Shown here: positions 25,717 through 34,593 of the stretch, piece after piece
Numbering within the stretch: position 1 is the first letter of the stretch
How the letters are laid out: each line of letters opens with the position of its first letter
NCBI GenBank assembly: GCA_965284435.1
Contig: OZ260083.1
Coordinates: 2,480,001 to 2,544,000 of the forward strand
DNA: 64,000 bases
DNA from: CAIYZT01 sp947461435
GTDB lineage: Bacteria; Pseudomonadota; Alphaproteobacteria; Rhodobacterales; Rhodobacteraceae
Direction: 5' to 3'
The notes under the pieces: model-generated
Databases searched by the model: none
The model's input: the letters and a program-made list of their open reading frames with translations, nothing else
Told to the model about the DNA's origin: nothing
Program-made: the position numbers and the translations under genes

Positions 25717-25757
25717 TTGACAGGCGAAGGCTTCGCGGAGAAATATGTGCAGACATA
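25717..25757 (+). promoter_or_regulatory. hutI promoter with a palindromic operator
   Basis: A consensus -35 TTGACA at 25717-25722 and a -10-like AAATAT at 25741-25746 (18-base spacer). TATGT, GCAG, ACATA at 25744-25757 is an inverted repeat overlapping the -10, in the right place for HutC repression of hutI and perhaps hutF. Confidence 0.5.
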
Positions 25758-25787
25758 ATAGCCAGACCCCATGATAAGGCAAGCCCG

Positions 25788-26993
25788 ATGGCCCTTTTAC
25801 TGACGCATGCCACCCTTGCCACCATGGTCGGCGGATACGGTCTGATCGCTGACGCCGGGGTTGTGATCGTGAAGGGGCAGATTGTCTGGGTCGGGCCGAT
25901 GGCCGATGTTCCAGCGGCCCATCTTGGCCTGCCAACGCATGAATGTCAGGGCCTTTTGGTCACGCCCGGGCTGATTGACGCACATACCCACATCGTCTTT
26001 GGCGGTCACCGCGCCGCAGAGTTTGAACAAAGGCTGAATGGTGCCAGCTATGAAGAGGTGGCGCGGGCGGGCGGAGGAATCTTGTCGACCGTGCGGGCCA
26101 CGCGGGCGGCCAGCGAAGATGATCTGGTCGCCGCCGCCTTGATCCGGCTTGACCAGATGATCGCCAGCGGCACCACAACGGTCGAAATCAAATCAGGCTA
26201 TGGGCTGACTGTTCAGGACGAGTTGAAAATGCTGCGGGCCGCGCGCAGATTGGCACATCTTCGGCCGGTGCGGATTGTCACGACCCATCTGGCGGCCCAT
26301 GCCATACCGCCCGAATATGCCGGACGGGCCGACGACTATATCACCGAGGTGGCCCTGCCGTCGCTTCACGCGGCGGCGCAGGAAGGGCTGATCGACGCCG
26401 TCGATGCCTTTTGCGAAGGAATCGCCTTTTCCGCCCCCCAGGTAGAGCGTTTGTTTGCGGCGGCGGTGGCCTTGGGGCTGCCAGTCAAGCTGCACGCTGA
26501 ACAACTTTCGGATCTGAAAGGCGCCGTTATGGCGGCCCGGTATGGGGCCCTGTCCTGCGATCATGTGGAATACATCGGCCACGACGGGGTGGCGGCCATG
26601 GCGGCCGCGGGCACAGTCGCGGGCATTCTGCCCGGGGCCTTTTACACCCTGCGCGAGACGCAAAAACCCCCGATCGATGCTTTTCGGGCCAGCGGTGTGC
26701 CGATGATGCTGGCCACCGATTGCAACCCCGGATCTGCGCCGATAACCTCGCTTCCGTTGGCGATGAACATGGCCTGCACGCTGTTTCGCATGACCCCCCA
26801 AGAGGCGCTTTTGGGCGTGACGGTGCATGCGGCACGGGCGCTGGGATTAACCGACTGCGGCACCATCGCCGTGGGGCAACGCGCCGATCTGTGCCTTTGG
26901 CAGGCCCAGGATCCGGCGGAACTGTCGTATCGGATCGGGGCCACACCGCTGCGGGCCAGGGTTTTTGGCGGCGCGATTCAACACTTCATGTAA
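25788..26993 (+). CDS. hutI: Imidazolonepropionase
   Basis: A 401-residue amidohydrolase opening the imidazolone ring to formimidoylglutamate in histidine breakdown. Metal ligands are in LIDAHTHIVFGGHR, with HAEQLSDLKG and ATDCNPGSAP as further active-site blocks. Start at 25788 (MALLLTHATLATM) follows AAGGC. It is divergent from hutF-hutC and about 80 bases away. hutH and hutU do not follow; the next gene is a flavin reductase-like protein, so the rest of the pathway must be elsewhere. Confidence 0.95.
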   Translation: MALLLTHATLATMVGGYGLIADAGVVIVKGQIVWVGPMADVPAAHLGLPTHECQGLLVTPGLIDAHTHIVFGGHRAAEFEQRLNGASYEEVARAGGGILSTVRATRAASEDDLVAAALIRLDQMIASGTTTVEIKSGYGLTVQDELKMLRAARRLAHLRPVRIVTTHLAAHAIPPEYAGRADDYITEVALPSLHAAAQEGLIDAVDAFCEGIAFSAPQVERLFAAAVALGLPVKLHAEQLSDLKGAVMAARYGALSCDHVEYIGHDGVAAMAAAGTVAGILPGAFYTLRETQKPPIDAFRASGVPMMLATDCNPGSAPITSLPLAMNMACTLFRMTPQEALLGVTVHAARALGLTDCGTIAVGQRADLCLWQAQDPAELSYRIGATPLRARVFGGAIQHFM

Positions 26994-27089
26994 AACATCA
27001 GATAGCGCACTTAAGCCTTTGTTTTCAGGGCGCCTTGGATATGATGCCGCTGATAGCCGACCCGTCGCCCCATGACATCAGGATGCCAG

Positions 27090-27743
27090 ATGCACTATGC
27101 CCCCGCAACCGAACCTTGCCCACTGCCCTTTTCCCCGTTCAAGGCCTGCACGGTGCCCCGGCCCATCGGGTGGATTTCCACGGTCAACCGCGCGGGATTG
27201 GCCAATCTGGCCCCCTACAGCCAATGGCAAAACCTGTCGTTCGATCCGCCGATGGTGATGTTTGCGGCCAATCCCTATGCCGATGGTCGGCGCAAACATT
27301 CCGTTTTGAATGCGGAAGACACAGGTTGGTTCGTTTGGAACATGGCAACCTATGATCTGCGCGAGGCGGTGAACATTTCGGCCATGGAATGGCCCGAGGG
27401 TGTGGATGAATTTGAAAAGGCCGGGCTGAATAAAGCGCCCTGTCTGGATGCGCCGGGGCCCCGGGTGGCCGAAAGTCCGGCGCAGTTCGAATGCAAATAC
27501 CTGTCCACAACGCGGCTTCGCGGCAATTCAAACCACGGCTGGGCCGATGTGGTTTTTGGTCAGGTCATGCAAATTCACGTCAAGGACGAGGTGATCCGCC
27601 CCGATGGCAAACTGGACATCGGAGCGATCAAGCCTTTGGCGCGCATGGGATATTATGACTATACCCATGTGACCGAAACCTTCGAGATGCGCATACCCGG
27701 CGCCTCGGGTGCGGCGGCTGCCGGGCTGGAGGGAAAGGCTTAA
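27090..27743 (+). CDS. Flavin reductase-like (DIM6/NTAB) domain protein
   Basis: A 217-residue FMN-binding split-barrel protein. The N-terminal block FKACTVPRPIGWISTVN and the SFDPPMVMFAANPYADG segment are typical for the flavin reductase-like domain. I chose the ATG at 27090 because AGGA lies seven bases upstream; an in-frame ATG at 27072 is possible. It follows hutI by 96 bases and is convergent with the PHP-domain gene, overlapping its stop. Relatives serve as the reductase half of two-component monooxygenases, but no such partner is nearby. Confidence 0.85.
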   Translation: MHYAPATEPCPLPFSPFKACTVPRPIGWISTVNRAGLANLAPYSQWQNLSFDPPMVMFAANPYADGRRKHSVLNAEDTGWFVWNMATYDLREAVNISAMEWPEGVDEFEKAGLNKAPCLDAPGPRVAESPAQFECKYLSTTRLRGNSNHGWADVVFGQVMQIHVKDEVIRPDGKLDIGAIKPLARMGYYDYTHVTETFEMRIPGASGAAAAGLEGKA

Positions 27744-28693
27744 ACGCGGGGATTTGGCGCGGTTGCCCCTGTCCAGATCGGGTTTGACCATGCCCGTTTG
27801 CCCGCCGCATCGATCACCGCCGCGCGCACCCAAGGCGAGTTGTTCAGCCGCTCCAGCGGCACCTCGCCGCGGGTCAGGCTGTGGCCATGCACGGCCTTGG
27901 CCCCGGTGCCCCAACCGATGGCGATGATGGACACGGCGGCCGAACATTCCACGACCAAGGCGCCATTTTCAATCCGCACGTCGCGCAGTTCTGGCCCCGT
28001 GCTGGAATAAAAGTCACCGCGTTTCAAGGCGGCCAGCAGGGCGGCGGGGTCGTTCGCTTCGGCTTTCACCATGGTCCAGCCGCCAAAATGGTCTGGTTCG
28101 GAAAAATGGGCGTCATCGGTGGCGATCAACGTCAGATCGTGGCCCTCGGTCAACAGCTGATCCGCCAGAATGAAGCCATCCGGCCGGTCGCAACCCGTCG
28201 CACAGCCGTGGTTGTAGATTTCCACGGCATGGGCGATGTCGGCCAAAGCGCGGCCATCGCCCATGGTCAGGCCCGACCATTGCGGATGGGCAATCGCCAC
28301 AAAAGCCCCTGCCGCCACGGCGCGCGCGGCGATCTGCGGGCCAGTTTCCTGCGCCGCGTGGGGCCGGAAATCGGGCGTGTCCGAGGGCGCGAAATCAGGC
28401 GGAAGGCCGACGGCAAGGATATGCCAAAGCTCGCCATTCTCCATCGCGCCGGAATGCAATTCGGCCCCCAGAATGGTTGTGAACCCTTCTTGACGAAACG
28501 GCACGGTATCGACAATGGGATACCCCCAAAGGCCGACAAAGTGATCCGTCAGTGCCAGAAAGTCATAGCCTTCGGCGCGGTAACGACGGCACACTTCGGC
28601 CGGATCAAGCACCCCATCAGAACGGGTTGAATGGGTGTGCAAATTGCCGCGCCAGAACCGTCCGGGCGCAGAAAAGGCAGAAAGTCGGGTCAT
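27740..28693 (-). CDS. PHP-domain metallohydrolase (CehA/McbA-like)
   Basis: A 317-residue protein with the PHP metal-binding motifs GNLHTHSTRSDG, LALTDHF and a late TDDAHF. Relatives are phosphoesterases or hydrolases of the CehA/McbA group. Start at 28693 (MTRLSAFSAPGRF); a frame extending to 28777 lacks support. It has no signal peptide. It is transcribed toward the flavin reductase gene and away from a small membrane peptide. The substrate is unknown. Confidence 0.85.
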   Translation of the reverse strand: MTRLSAFSAPGRFWRGNLHTHSTRSDGVLDPAEVCRRYRAEGYDFLALTDHFVGLWGYPIVDTVPFRQEGFTTILGAELHSGAMENGELWHILAVGLPPDFAPSDTPDFRPHAAQETGPQIAARAVAAGAFVAIAHPQWSGLTMGDGRALADIAHAVEIYNHGCATGCDRPDGFILADQLLTEGHDLTLIATDDAHFSEPDHFGGWTMVKAEANDPAALLAALKRGDFYSSTGPELRDVRIENGALVVECSAAVSIIAIGWGTGAKAVHGHSLTRGEVPLERLNNSPWVRAAVIDAAGKRAWSNPIWTGATAPNPRV

Positions 28694-28828
28694 ATCTTCA
28701 TCACCTGTTAGAAGTTTTGGGCCAACATAGATTATGGGGCCTTTGGTCTGTGCATGGTACCGCAGGTTTGACGCCACTTTTTTGACATAAAGACATGTTT
28801 CTCTTTCGATGACAAAGGGATGGTAACG

Positions 28829-28957
28829 ATGGCCAACACCTATTTCACGACGATTGCCTTGTTTCTATGCGGATCCGCCTCGGTGATGATCCTTGCGCGG
28901 GCCTTGATTGATGTGATGGTGCATCAAATCGCGGCCGACGACACCGATGAGACATAG
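28829..28957 (+). CDS. Small membrane protein, 42 residues
   Basis: A short open frame with good support: AAGGGATGG lies upstream of the ATG, and a TTGACA (28783-28788) stands at a suitable distance. The product begins MANTYFTTIALFLCGSASVM and has one hydrophobic segment of about 20 residues, an Arg, and an acidic C-terminal tail (DDTDET). It lies 64 bases before the SqrR-like repressor on the same strand, so the two may be co-transcribed. I do not recognise a family. Confidence 0.5.
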   Translation: MANTYFTTIALFLCGSASVMILARALIDVMVHQIAADDTDET

Positions 28958-29021
28958 GAAGATCATTTCCCGGTTCCGCGATCTCGCAAAGTGGGACGAC
29001 CCATGCTAAGCAAGGGGGTCT

Positions 29022-29387
29022 GTGATCAATCGGAACTGTTTTGTGGCCCACCCAATTCAAGAAACTGACATCCAAGGCTGCGACGTTATTCCCGCCGACA
29101 GCATGGCCCCCCAAGCCGAAGCGGCGGCGGCTTTGTTGAAAGCGCTGTCGCATGAAGGGCGGCTGATGGCGCTGTGCCATTTGTCTTCGGGCGAGAAATC
29201 CGTGACCGAGCTTGAGGATCTGCTGGGCGCACGTCAGGCGGCCGTCAGCCAACAACTGGCGCGTTTGCGCGCGGATGGTCTTGTGGCGACACGGCGCGAT
29301 GGCAAGGCAGTGTATTACTCGATCTCGGACGATCGGGCGGCAAAGGTGATGGAACTGATCTATGATCTGTTTTGCCGCAAGGCCTGA
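29022..29387 (+). CDS. ArsR-family repressor of the SqrR/BigR persulfide-sensor type
   Basis: A 121-residue winged-helix protein (SVTELEDLLGARQAAVSQQL is the recognition region). Counting from the GTG start it has Cys20, Cys52 (LCHLSSGE) and Cys118 (DLFCRKA). The spacings of 32 and 66 residues equal those of Cys9, Cys41 and Cys107 in Rhodobacter capsulatus SqrR, as I recall that family, whose last two Cys form a polysulfide bridge. It therefore probably senses reactive sulfur species. The GTG at 29022 has GGGGG close upstream; a later ATG (29103) would lose Cys20. No sulfide oxidation gene is nearby. The gene stops directly against the convergent SDR gene. Confidence 0.82.
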   Translation: MINRNCFVAHPIQETDIQGCDVIPADSMAPQAEAAAALLKALSHEGRLMALCHLSSGEKSVTELEDLLGARQAAVSQQLARLRADGLVATRRDGKAVYYSISDDRAAKVMELIYDLFCRKA

Positions 29388-30122
29388 TCAGCCGCGGCCG
29401 ATATAGGGCATATCGCGCGCCATCAGGGTCATGAAGGGCACGTTCACCTCCAGCGGCAAGCAGGCCATTTGCAAAACGGCCTGCGCCACATGGGCCACGT
29501 CCATCACCTGTTCAACCTTGATCTGCCCATCGGCCTGCGGCACACCCTTGGTAAAGGCGCTGGCCATATCGGTCAGGGCGTTGCCGATGTCGATTTGGCC
29601 GCAGGCGATGTTGAAGGCCCGCCCGTCCAATCCCAAGGTGCGCGTCAGCCCGGTGACGGCATGTTTCGACATGGTATAGGGCGCAGACCCCGGGCGCGGC
29701 ACATGGGCCGAGATGGAGCCGTTGTTGATGATACGCCCGCCTTGGGGCGTCTGATGGCGCATCAGGCCAAAGGCCGCCCGGGCGCAGAAGAACATCCCGT
29801 TGATATTGGTGGCATTGACCGCCAGCCAATCGGCCACCGGGATTTCATCAATCGGGGCGGCTTTTGCGGAAATGCCCGCGTTGTTGAACAGCACGTCCAG
29901 CCGGCCCCATTCGGCCCGAAGGGTGCCAAAGGCCGCCTCGACCTGGCCCGGATCTGTAACATCGCAGGGCAGGATCAGGGCCTCTTGGCCGCCTGCCGTT
30001 TCGTGCAACGCCTCGGACCGCCGCCCCATCAGGGCCGTGCGCCAGCCCGCCGACAGAAAGGCGCGGGCGGTGGCCCGACCGATGCCAGAGCCTGCGCCGG
30101 TGATGAGGATGCTTTGGGTCAT
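29388..30122 (-). CDS. Short-chain dehydrogenase/reductase
   Basis: A 244-residue SDR with the cofactor motif LITGAGSGIGRAT, the NNAGISAK block and the catalytic YTMSK (YxxxK). The start at 30122 (MTQSILITG) overlaps the stop of the enolase-superfamily gene by four bases, so the two are coupled. Such pairs often oxidise sugar acids or alcohols before or after dehydration by the enolase-family partner. The substrate is not known. Confidence 0.88.
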   Translation of the reverse strand: MTQSILITGAGSGIGRATARAFLSAGWRTALMGRRSEALHETAGGQEALILPCDVTDPGQVEAAFGTLRAEWGRLDVLFNNAGISAKAAPIDEIPVADWLAVNATNINGMFFCARAAFGLMRHQTPQGGRIINNGSISAHVPRPGSAPYTMSKHAVTGLTRTLGLDGRAFNIACGQIDIGNALTDMASAFTKGVPQADGQIKVEQVMDVAHVAQAVLQMACLPLEVNVPFMTLMARDMPYIGRG

Positions 30123-31219
30123 AGGGACGATACCTTGTATTCGGCCTTGTCCAGCCAATCGGGGTTGATTTCAACGCCCCAGCCGGGCGCATCGGGCACC
30201 ATCACATGTCCGCCCGACACGGCATAGGGATCGCCCAGAAACAGACCGTCCTGCCATGGGTAATAATCCAGCCCCTCGATCGACAGTTCCAGATATTTGC
30301 CGCCGTTGGGGATCGCCTTTAACAGATGCATCGTGCACATGGTGACCAGTGACAGATTGGCGGCGTGCGGGGTGATGGGCAATCCGGCCGCCTGACCCAT
30401 ACGGCACACCTCAAGCGTGCGGTGGATGCCGCCCATATACATCACATCGGGCTGCAGGATATCGACAGATTTACGGTCGATCATCAGCTGCCACGACGAG
30501 AGTTCATTGTCCTGCTCGCCGCCGGTGATGTCGATTGGCAGGGCCGCGCGCACCTGCGCTGTATGGTCATATTCCCAATAGGGGCACGGCTCTTCGTAGT
30601 GGGAAATGCCATTGTCGATCAAAAGCTTGCCCACTTCGATGGCGCGGGCGGGCTGATAGCAGGAATTGGCATCCACCAATTTGTCGATGCCATCGCCCAA
30701 GGCGTTGGAGACGGTCGGCACGACCTCTTCCGTGCGGCCCGGCCATTCATCGCCCCCCCGCCCACATTCGGCCCCCACCCGCCATTTGAACGCGGTAAAG
30801 CCCAGATCGTCGCGCAGTTTGACAAACCGCGCGGCCTCTTGCTTGGGGGTGATGTCGCGCTTCATCGACGAGGCATAGGCCCGAAGCGGCCCCGGCGTTC
30901 CGCCCAGAAGTTCGACCACGGCCTTGCCTTCGTATTTGCCCCGCAGGTCCCACAAAGCGGTATCAAGCCCCGTCATCGCGCGGCGCAGGTACGAGCCGGG
31001 AAACTTGTGTTCCCGTTCAAAAATCAGATCGAGCGTATCCTTGAAATCAAGACAGGGGCGGCCAAGGGCGTGCAGGGCGATCTGGCGATGAAAGATCGTC
31101 GCGGTGATATCGGCATTATAGGTGGAAACCTGACCCCAGCCTGTGGTGCCATCCTCGGCCGTGGCCCGCACAAAGCAGACAAAGGGATTTCCAAAGGTTT
31201 CGAGTTTGACAAGTTTCAT
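30119..31219 (-). CDS. Mandelate racemase/muconate lactonizing enzyme family protein (enolase superfamily)
   Basis: A 366-residue enolase-superfamily enzyme. The N-terminal capping domain starts MKLVKLETFGNPFVCFVRA. In the barrel I see the Lys region AFKWRVGAECG, metal ligands in LVDANSCYQP, HYEEPCPYWEYD and ITGGEQDNEL, and a His in TPHAANLSL, as in the mandelate racemase subgroup. Most members dehydrate acid sugars. Start at 31219 has GAGAG eight bases upstream. It is the first gene of a two-gene unit with the SDR. Confidence 0.88.
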   Translation of the reverse strand: MKLVKLETFGNPFVCFVRATAEDGTTGWGQVSTYNADITATIFHRQIALHALGRPCLDFKDTLDLIFEREHKFPGSYLRRAMTGLDTALWDLRGKYEGKAVVELLGGTPGPLRAYASSMKRDITPKQEAARFVKLRDDLGFTAFKWRVGAECGRGGDEWPGRTEEVVPTVSNALGDGIDKLVDANSCYQPARAIEVGKLLIDNGISHYEEPCPYWEYDHTAQVRAALPIDITGGEQDNELSSWQLMIDRKSVDILQPDVMYMGGIHRTLEVCRMGQAAGLPITPHAANLSLVTMCTMHLLKAIPNGGKYLELSIEGLDYYPWQDGLFLGDPYAVSGGHVMVPDAPGWGVEINPDWLDKAEYKVSSL

Positions 31220-31318
31220 GGGGGCACTCTCGTTTTTTGCCAAAGTGCCGCAAGTTGCACGGGCGGACTATCCATGATGCGACATGAATCCAAAATAATT
31301 TGCGGGCCTTTGGGTGCC

Positions 31319-32269
31319 TTAAAGCCAGCCCTTCCACTTCGACACCGCCCAAGCGATGGCCGCCGACAGGACCATCAGGCCGATCGCCGCGGGATAGCCC
31401 CAGACCTGTTCCAGTTCGGGCATGACGCGAAAGTTCATGCCGTAGATGCTGGCGATCAGGGTGGGGGGCAGGAACAGGACGGCCACAACGGACAGGCTGC
31501 GCACGGCGGCGTTCTGGGCCAGATTGATCATGCCCAAGGTCGCCTCGGTGGCCTGACTGACGCGGTTTGACAGATATTCGCCGTGCACCGCCAGCGCGCG
31601 AAGATCGCTGAGCAAGGCGGCAAGCGCCGCGCGCTGGACCTCGGCCCCGGTGCGTTCGGCCAGCGAGCTTTGAAAGAAAGCCAAGGCGCGTTCCAAGGTC
31701 AACAAGGACAGTTGCACCTTGGCGACGATTTCCGATTGCAGACCGGTGCGTTCCAGATTGCGCTGCAATGTCTTTGGCGCATCGACGCCGGGGCCGGGCG
31801 AAAAGACATCGTGCATCAACCCATCAAGGGCCTTGCCCGCGCCTTCCAGAATATCGGCAATCCGGCCGGTGATTTCTTCGATCAAACCCAGAAAGATCAG
31901 GTCGGGTGCGCTGCAGCCGGGACCTGTCTTGTCGGCGCGGGTGGGATAGGTTTCAAAGGGCCGCGGAAGATGATGGCGCACCGTGACAAGGCGGCTTTGG
32001 CCCAAGACAAAGCAGACCGGGCCGATCGTGGGCACGCCGCCGCCCAAAGAGGGGATCACAACGGTCATGTAATCGAGCCCCGCCTCGCGGTAAAGGCGGC
32101 TGGAAATCTCGATCTCTTCCATGTCCTCGACGCTGGGCACATCGATGCCCAAAGCGCGGACCAAGGTGGTTTCGCCCGCATCGGGGTTTATCAGGTCAAT
32201 CCAAAGCGCGCTTGTCGGGTCTGCGCCGGCCACAAGTTTGCCCGCCTGCGCCTGATAGGCGGTCAGCAT
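31319..32269 (-). CDS. corA: CorA-type magnesium transporter
   Basis: A 316-residue CorA-family divalent cation channel. A long cytoplasmic N-terminal domain is followed by two C-terminal membrane helices with the signature YGMNF between them (LIASIYGMNFRVMPELEQ). The ATG at 32269 comes one base after the gatB stop (TAA-G-ATG), so translation is probably coupled to gatB. The N-terminal half of a longer frame reaching 32416 overlaps gatB and was not used. Confidence 0.93.
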   Translation of the reverse strand: MLTAYQAQAGKLVAGADPTSALWIDLINPDAGETTLVRALGIDVPSVEDMEEIEISSRLYREAGLDYMTVVIPSLGGGVPTIGPVCFVLGQSRLVTVRHHLPRPFETYPTRADKTGPGCSAPDLIFLGLIEEITGRIADILEGAGKALDGLMHDVFSPGPGVDAPKTLQRNLERTGLQSEIVAKVQLSLLTLERALAFFQSSLAERTGAEVQRAALAALLSDLRALAVHGEYLSNRVSQATEATLGMINLAQNAAVRSLSVVAVLFLPPTLIASIYGMNFRVMPELEQVWGYPAAIGLMVLSAAIAWAVSKWKGWL

Positions 32270-32270
32270 C

Positions 32271-33782
32271 TTACAACCCCAGTTTCTGCGCCACCATCTG
32301 GCCCACGACGGCCGGATTGGCCTTGCCGCCGGTGGATTTGAGGACTTGCCCCGTGAACCAGCCGGCCAATTTGGCGTTGACTTTGGCCTTTTCCACCTGA
32401 TCGGGGTTGGCGGCAATCAGCGCGTCCAAAGCGGCCTCGATGGCGCCGGTATCGGTGACGGCCTTCATGCCGTGACGTGCGGCCACCTCGGCCGGATCAC
32501 CGCCCTCGGTCCACAAGAGTTCGAACAGATCCTTGGCCATCTTGCCCGTGATCTCTCCTGTCGCCAGAAGATCCAGCATGCCGCCCAGTTGCTCCGACGA
32601 GACCGGGCTGGCCGAAATGGTCAGCCCTTCTTTGTTCAGGCGGCCAAAAAGTTCGTTGATCACCCAGTTCGCGGCGATCTTGCCGTCGCGGCCCTTGGCC
32701 ACGGCGTCGAAAAATCCGGCCGATTCCAGATCGGCGGTCAGAACATTGGCGTCATAATCGGTCAGGCCGTAATCGGCCATGAAACGGGCCTTCTTGGCAT
32801 CTGGCAATTCGGGCATGGCGGCTGCGATGGCATCCACCCAAGCCTGTTCGATTTCGAGCGGCAGAAGGTCGGGGCACGGGAAATAGCGGTAATCATGCGC
32901 TTCTTCCTTGCTGCGCATCGAGCGGGTTTCGCCCTTGTCAGGGTCATACAGGCGGGTTTCCTGCACAATGCTGCCGCCATCTTCCAAGATAGCGATCTGG
33001 CGGCGTGCCTCGTAGTCGATGGCTTGGGTCATGAACCGCATCGAGTTCATGTTCTTGATCTCGCAGCGCGTGCCCAGATGAGAGAAATCCTGCGTGGCCT
33101 GATATTTTTCATATTGGCCCGGACGGCAGACCGACACGTTGACATCGGCGCGCAGATTGCCGTTTTGCATGTTGCCATCACAGGTGCCCAGATAGCGCAG
33201 GATCTGGCGCAGCTTGGTTACATAGGCTGTCGCCTCTTCCGGACCGCGGATATCGGGACGCGAGACGATTTCCATCAGGGCCACGCCGGTGCGGTTGAAA
33301 TCGACAAAAGACATGGTGGGATCCATGTCGTGAATCGACTTGCCCGCATCTTGTTCCAAGTGGATCCGCTCGATCCGGACCAGACGTGCCACGCCTGCGC
33401 CCATATCGACCAGAACCTCGCCTTCGCCCACGATGGGGTGGTACAATTGGCTGATCTGATAGCCCTGTGGCAAATCGGGGTAGAAGTAATTCTTGCGGTC
33501 AAAGGCAGAGCGCAGGTTGATCTGCGCCTTCAGCCCCAGACCCGACCGGACAGCCTGTTCGATGCAGTATTCGTTGATCACGGGCAGCATGCCGGGCATG
33601 GCGGCATCCACAAAGGCAACGTTGGAATTGGGTTCGGCCCCAACCTGCGTGGAGGCACCCGAAAAGAGTTTGGCATTGGAGGAGACCTGCGCATGAATTT
33701 CCATGCCGATCACCAGTTCCCAATCGTGTTTCGCACCGGAAATCACGCGGGGTTTGGGGGTCTCGTAGGTCAGATCCAACAT
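32271..33782 (-). CDS. gatB: Aspartyl/glutamyl-tRNA(Asn/Gln) amidotransferase subunit B
   Basis: A 503-residue subunit that recognises tRNA and activates the mischarged residue in the indirect route to Gln-tRNA and Asn-tRNA. The signatures VIGMEIHAQVSSNAKLFSGA and FVDAAMPGMLPVINEYCIEQ (start of the cradle domain) and the C-terminal GatB/YqeY helical domain are present. AAGGAGACCCCC precedes the ATG at 33782. gatA and gatC are not adjacent; corA follows directly. Confidence 0.97.
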   Translation of the reverse strand: MLDLTYETPKPRVISGAKHDWELVIGMEIHAQVSSNAKLFSGASTQVGAEPNSNVAFVDAAMPGMLPVINEYCIEQAVRSGLGLKAQINLRSAFDRKNYFYPDLPQGYQISQLYHPIVGEGEVLVDMGAGVARLVRIERIHLEQDAGKSIHDMDPTMSFVDFNRTGVALMEIVSRPDIRGPEEATAYVTKLRQILRYLGTCDGNMQNGNLRADVNVSVCRPGQYEKYQATQDFSHLGTRCEIKNMNSMRFMTQAIDYEARRQIAILEDGGSIVQETRLYDPDKGETRSMRSKEEAHDYRYFPCPDLLPLEIEQAWVDAIAAAMPELPDAKKARFMADYGLTDYDANVLTADLESAGFFDAVAKGRDGKIAANWVINELFGRLNKEGLTISASPVSSEQLGGMLDLLATGEITGKMAKDLFELLWTEGGDPAEVAARHGMKAVTDTGAIEAALDALIAANPDQVEKAKVNAKLAGWFTGQVLKSTGGKANPAVVGQMVAQKLGL

Positions 33783-33977
33783 GGGGGTCTCCTTGTGTCG
33801 TCGGACCCTTCTTAGGCAGGGGCAGACACAGCTTCAAGGGCCGAGTTGACGGGGCGGCGCAGGCGGAAAGTTGCCGAAAGGGGCGAAGGGGCCGCCAATT
33901 TCTTGGCGACATCACATTTTTCGGGCAAATCGCAGCGGCTGCGCAGGATGGCGGGGCGTTGATCGAAATGGGAACGA

Positions 33978-34577
33978 ATGACGGCAATCCGCCCAGTTCT
34001 GGCACTTTCGGCCCTTTTGGCCCACACGGGCTGTGTGGCACCGCCAACGTCTGACAGTGCTTATTTGATGACGCCCGCCTTGCCCGCGATGGGATGGGAC
34101 CACCGCCCCGAGGCGCAGGATTGGACGACCGCCACTTTGGCGACCTTGGCCGACCATGATGGCGCGCTGGGCGGATCTGTTCCCGAAGATATCGTGCAAT
34201 GGTGCCCAGGATATGCGCAGGCCAGTCTGGAGGATCGGCGCGCCTTTTGGTCGGGCTTGTTGTCGGCAATCGCAAAATACGAAAGCGCGTGGAACCCCGA
34301 GGCGGCAGGCGGGGGGGGCCGGTATGTCGGGCTGATGCAGATTTCGCCCAAGACAGCCTCGCATTACGACTGCCAGACGCAAGATGCGACGGGGCTGAAG
34401 GATGGGTCGGCCAATCTGTCCTGTGCGGTCACGATCATCGCGGCGCAGGTGGACCGCGATGGCATGGTGGCAGGCGATGGCAACCGCGGTTTGGCGCGCG
34501 ATTGGGGCCCACTGAAACGTGCCGAGACGCGGGACGAATTGGCCGCTTGGACCTCTGCCCAATCCTATTGCCAGTAA
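33978..34577 (+). CDS. Lysozyme-like (transglycosylase SLT) lipoprotein
   Basis: A 199-residue secreted protein. The N-terminal signal ends in LLAHTGC, a probable lipobox. The lytic transglycosylase fold is recognised from AIAKYESAWNP (catalytic Glu), GRYVGLMQISPKTA and NLSCAVTIIAAQV. Cys residues in IVQWCPG, HYDCQT and NLSCAV may form disulfides. It would cleave peptidoglycan glycan strands at the envelope. It stands alone, 195 bases from gatB, and converges on pepN. Confidence 0.85.
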   Translation: MTAIRPVLALSALLAHTGCVAPPTSDSAYLMTPALPAMGWDHRPEAQDWTTATLATLADHDGALGGSVPEDIVQWCPGYAQASLEDRRAFWSGLLSAIAKYESAWNPEAAGGGGRYVGLMQISPKTASHYDCQTQDATGLKDGSANLSCAVTIIAAQVDRDGMVAGDGNRGLARDWGPLKRAETRDELAAWTSAQSYCQ

Positions 34578-34593
34578 ACCCTCTGGGGCGGCC

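Noticed and set aside
33812..34027. Small minus-strand frame between gatB and the lysozyme-like gene
   Set aside because: It contains a few Cys but has no ribosome site and no recognised family, and it overlaps the start of a better supported gene.
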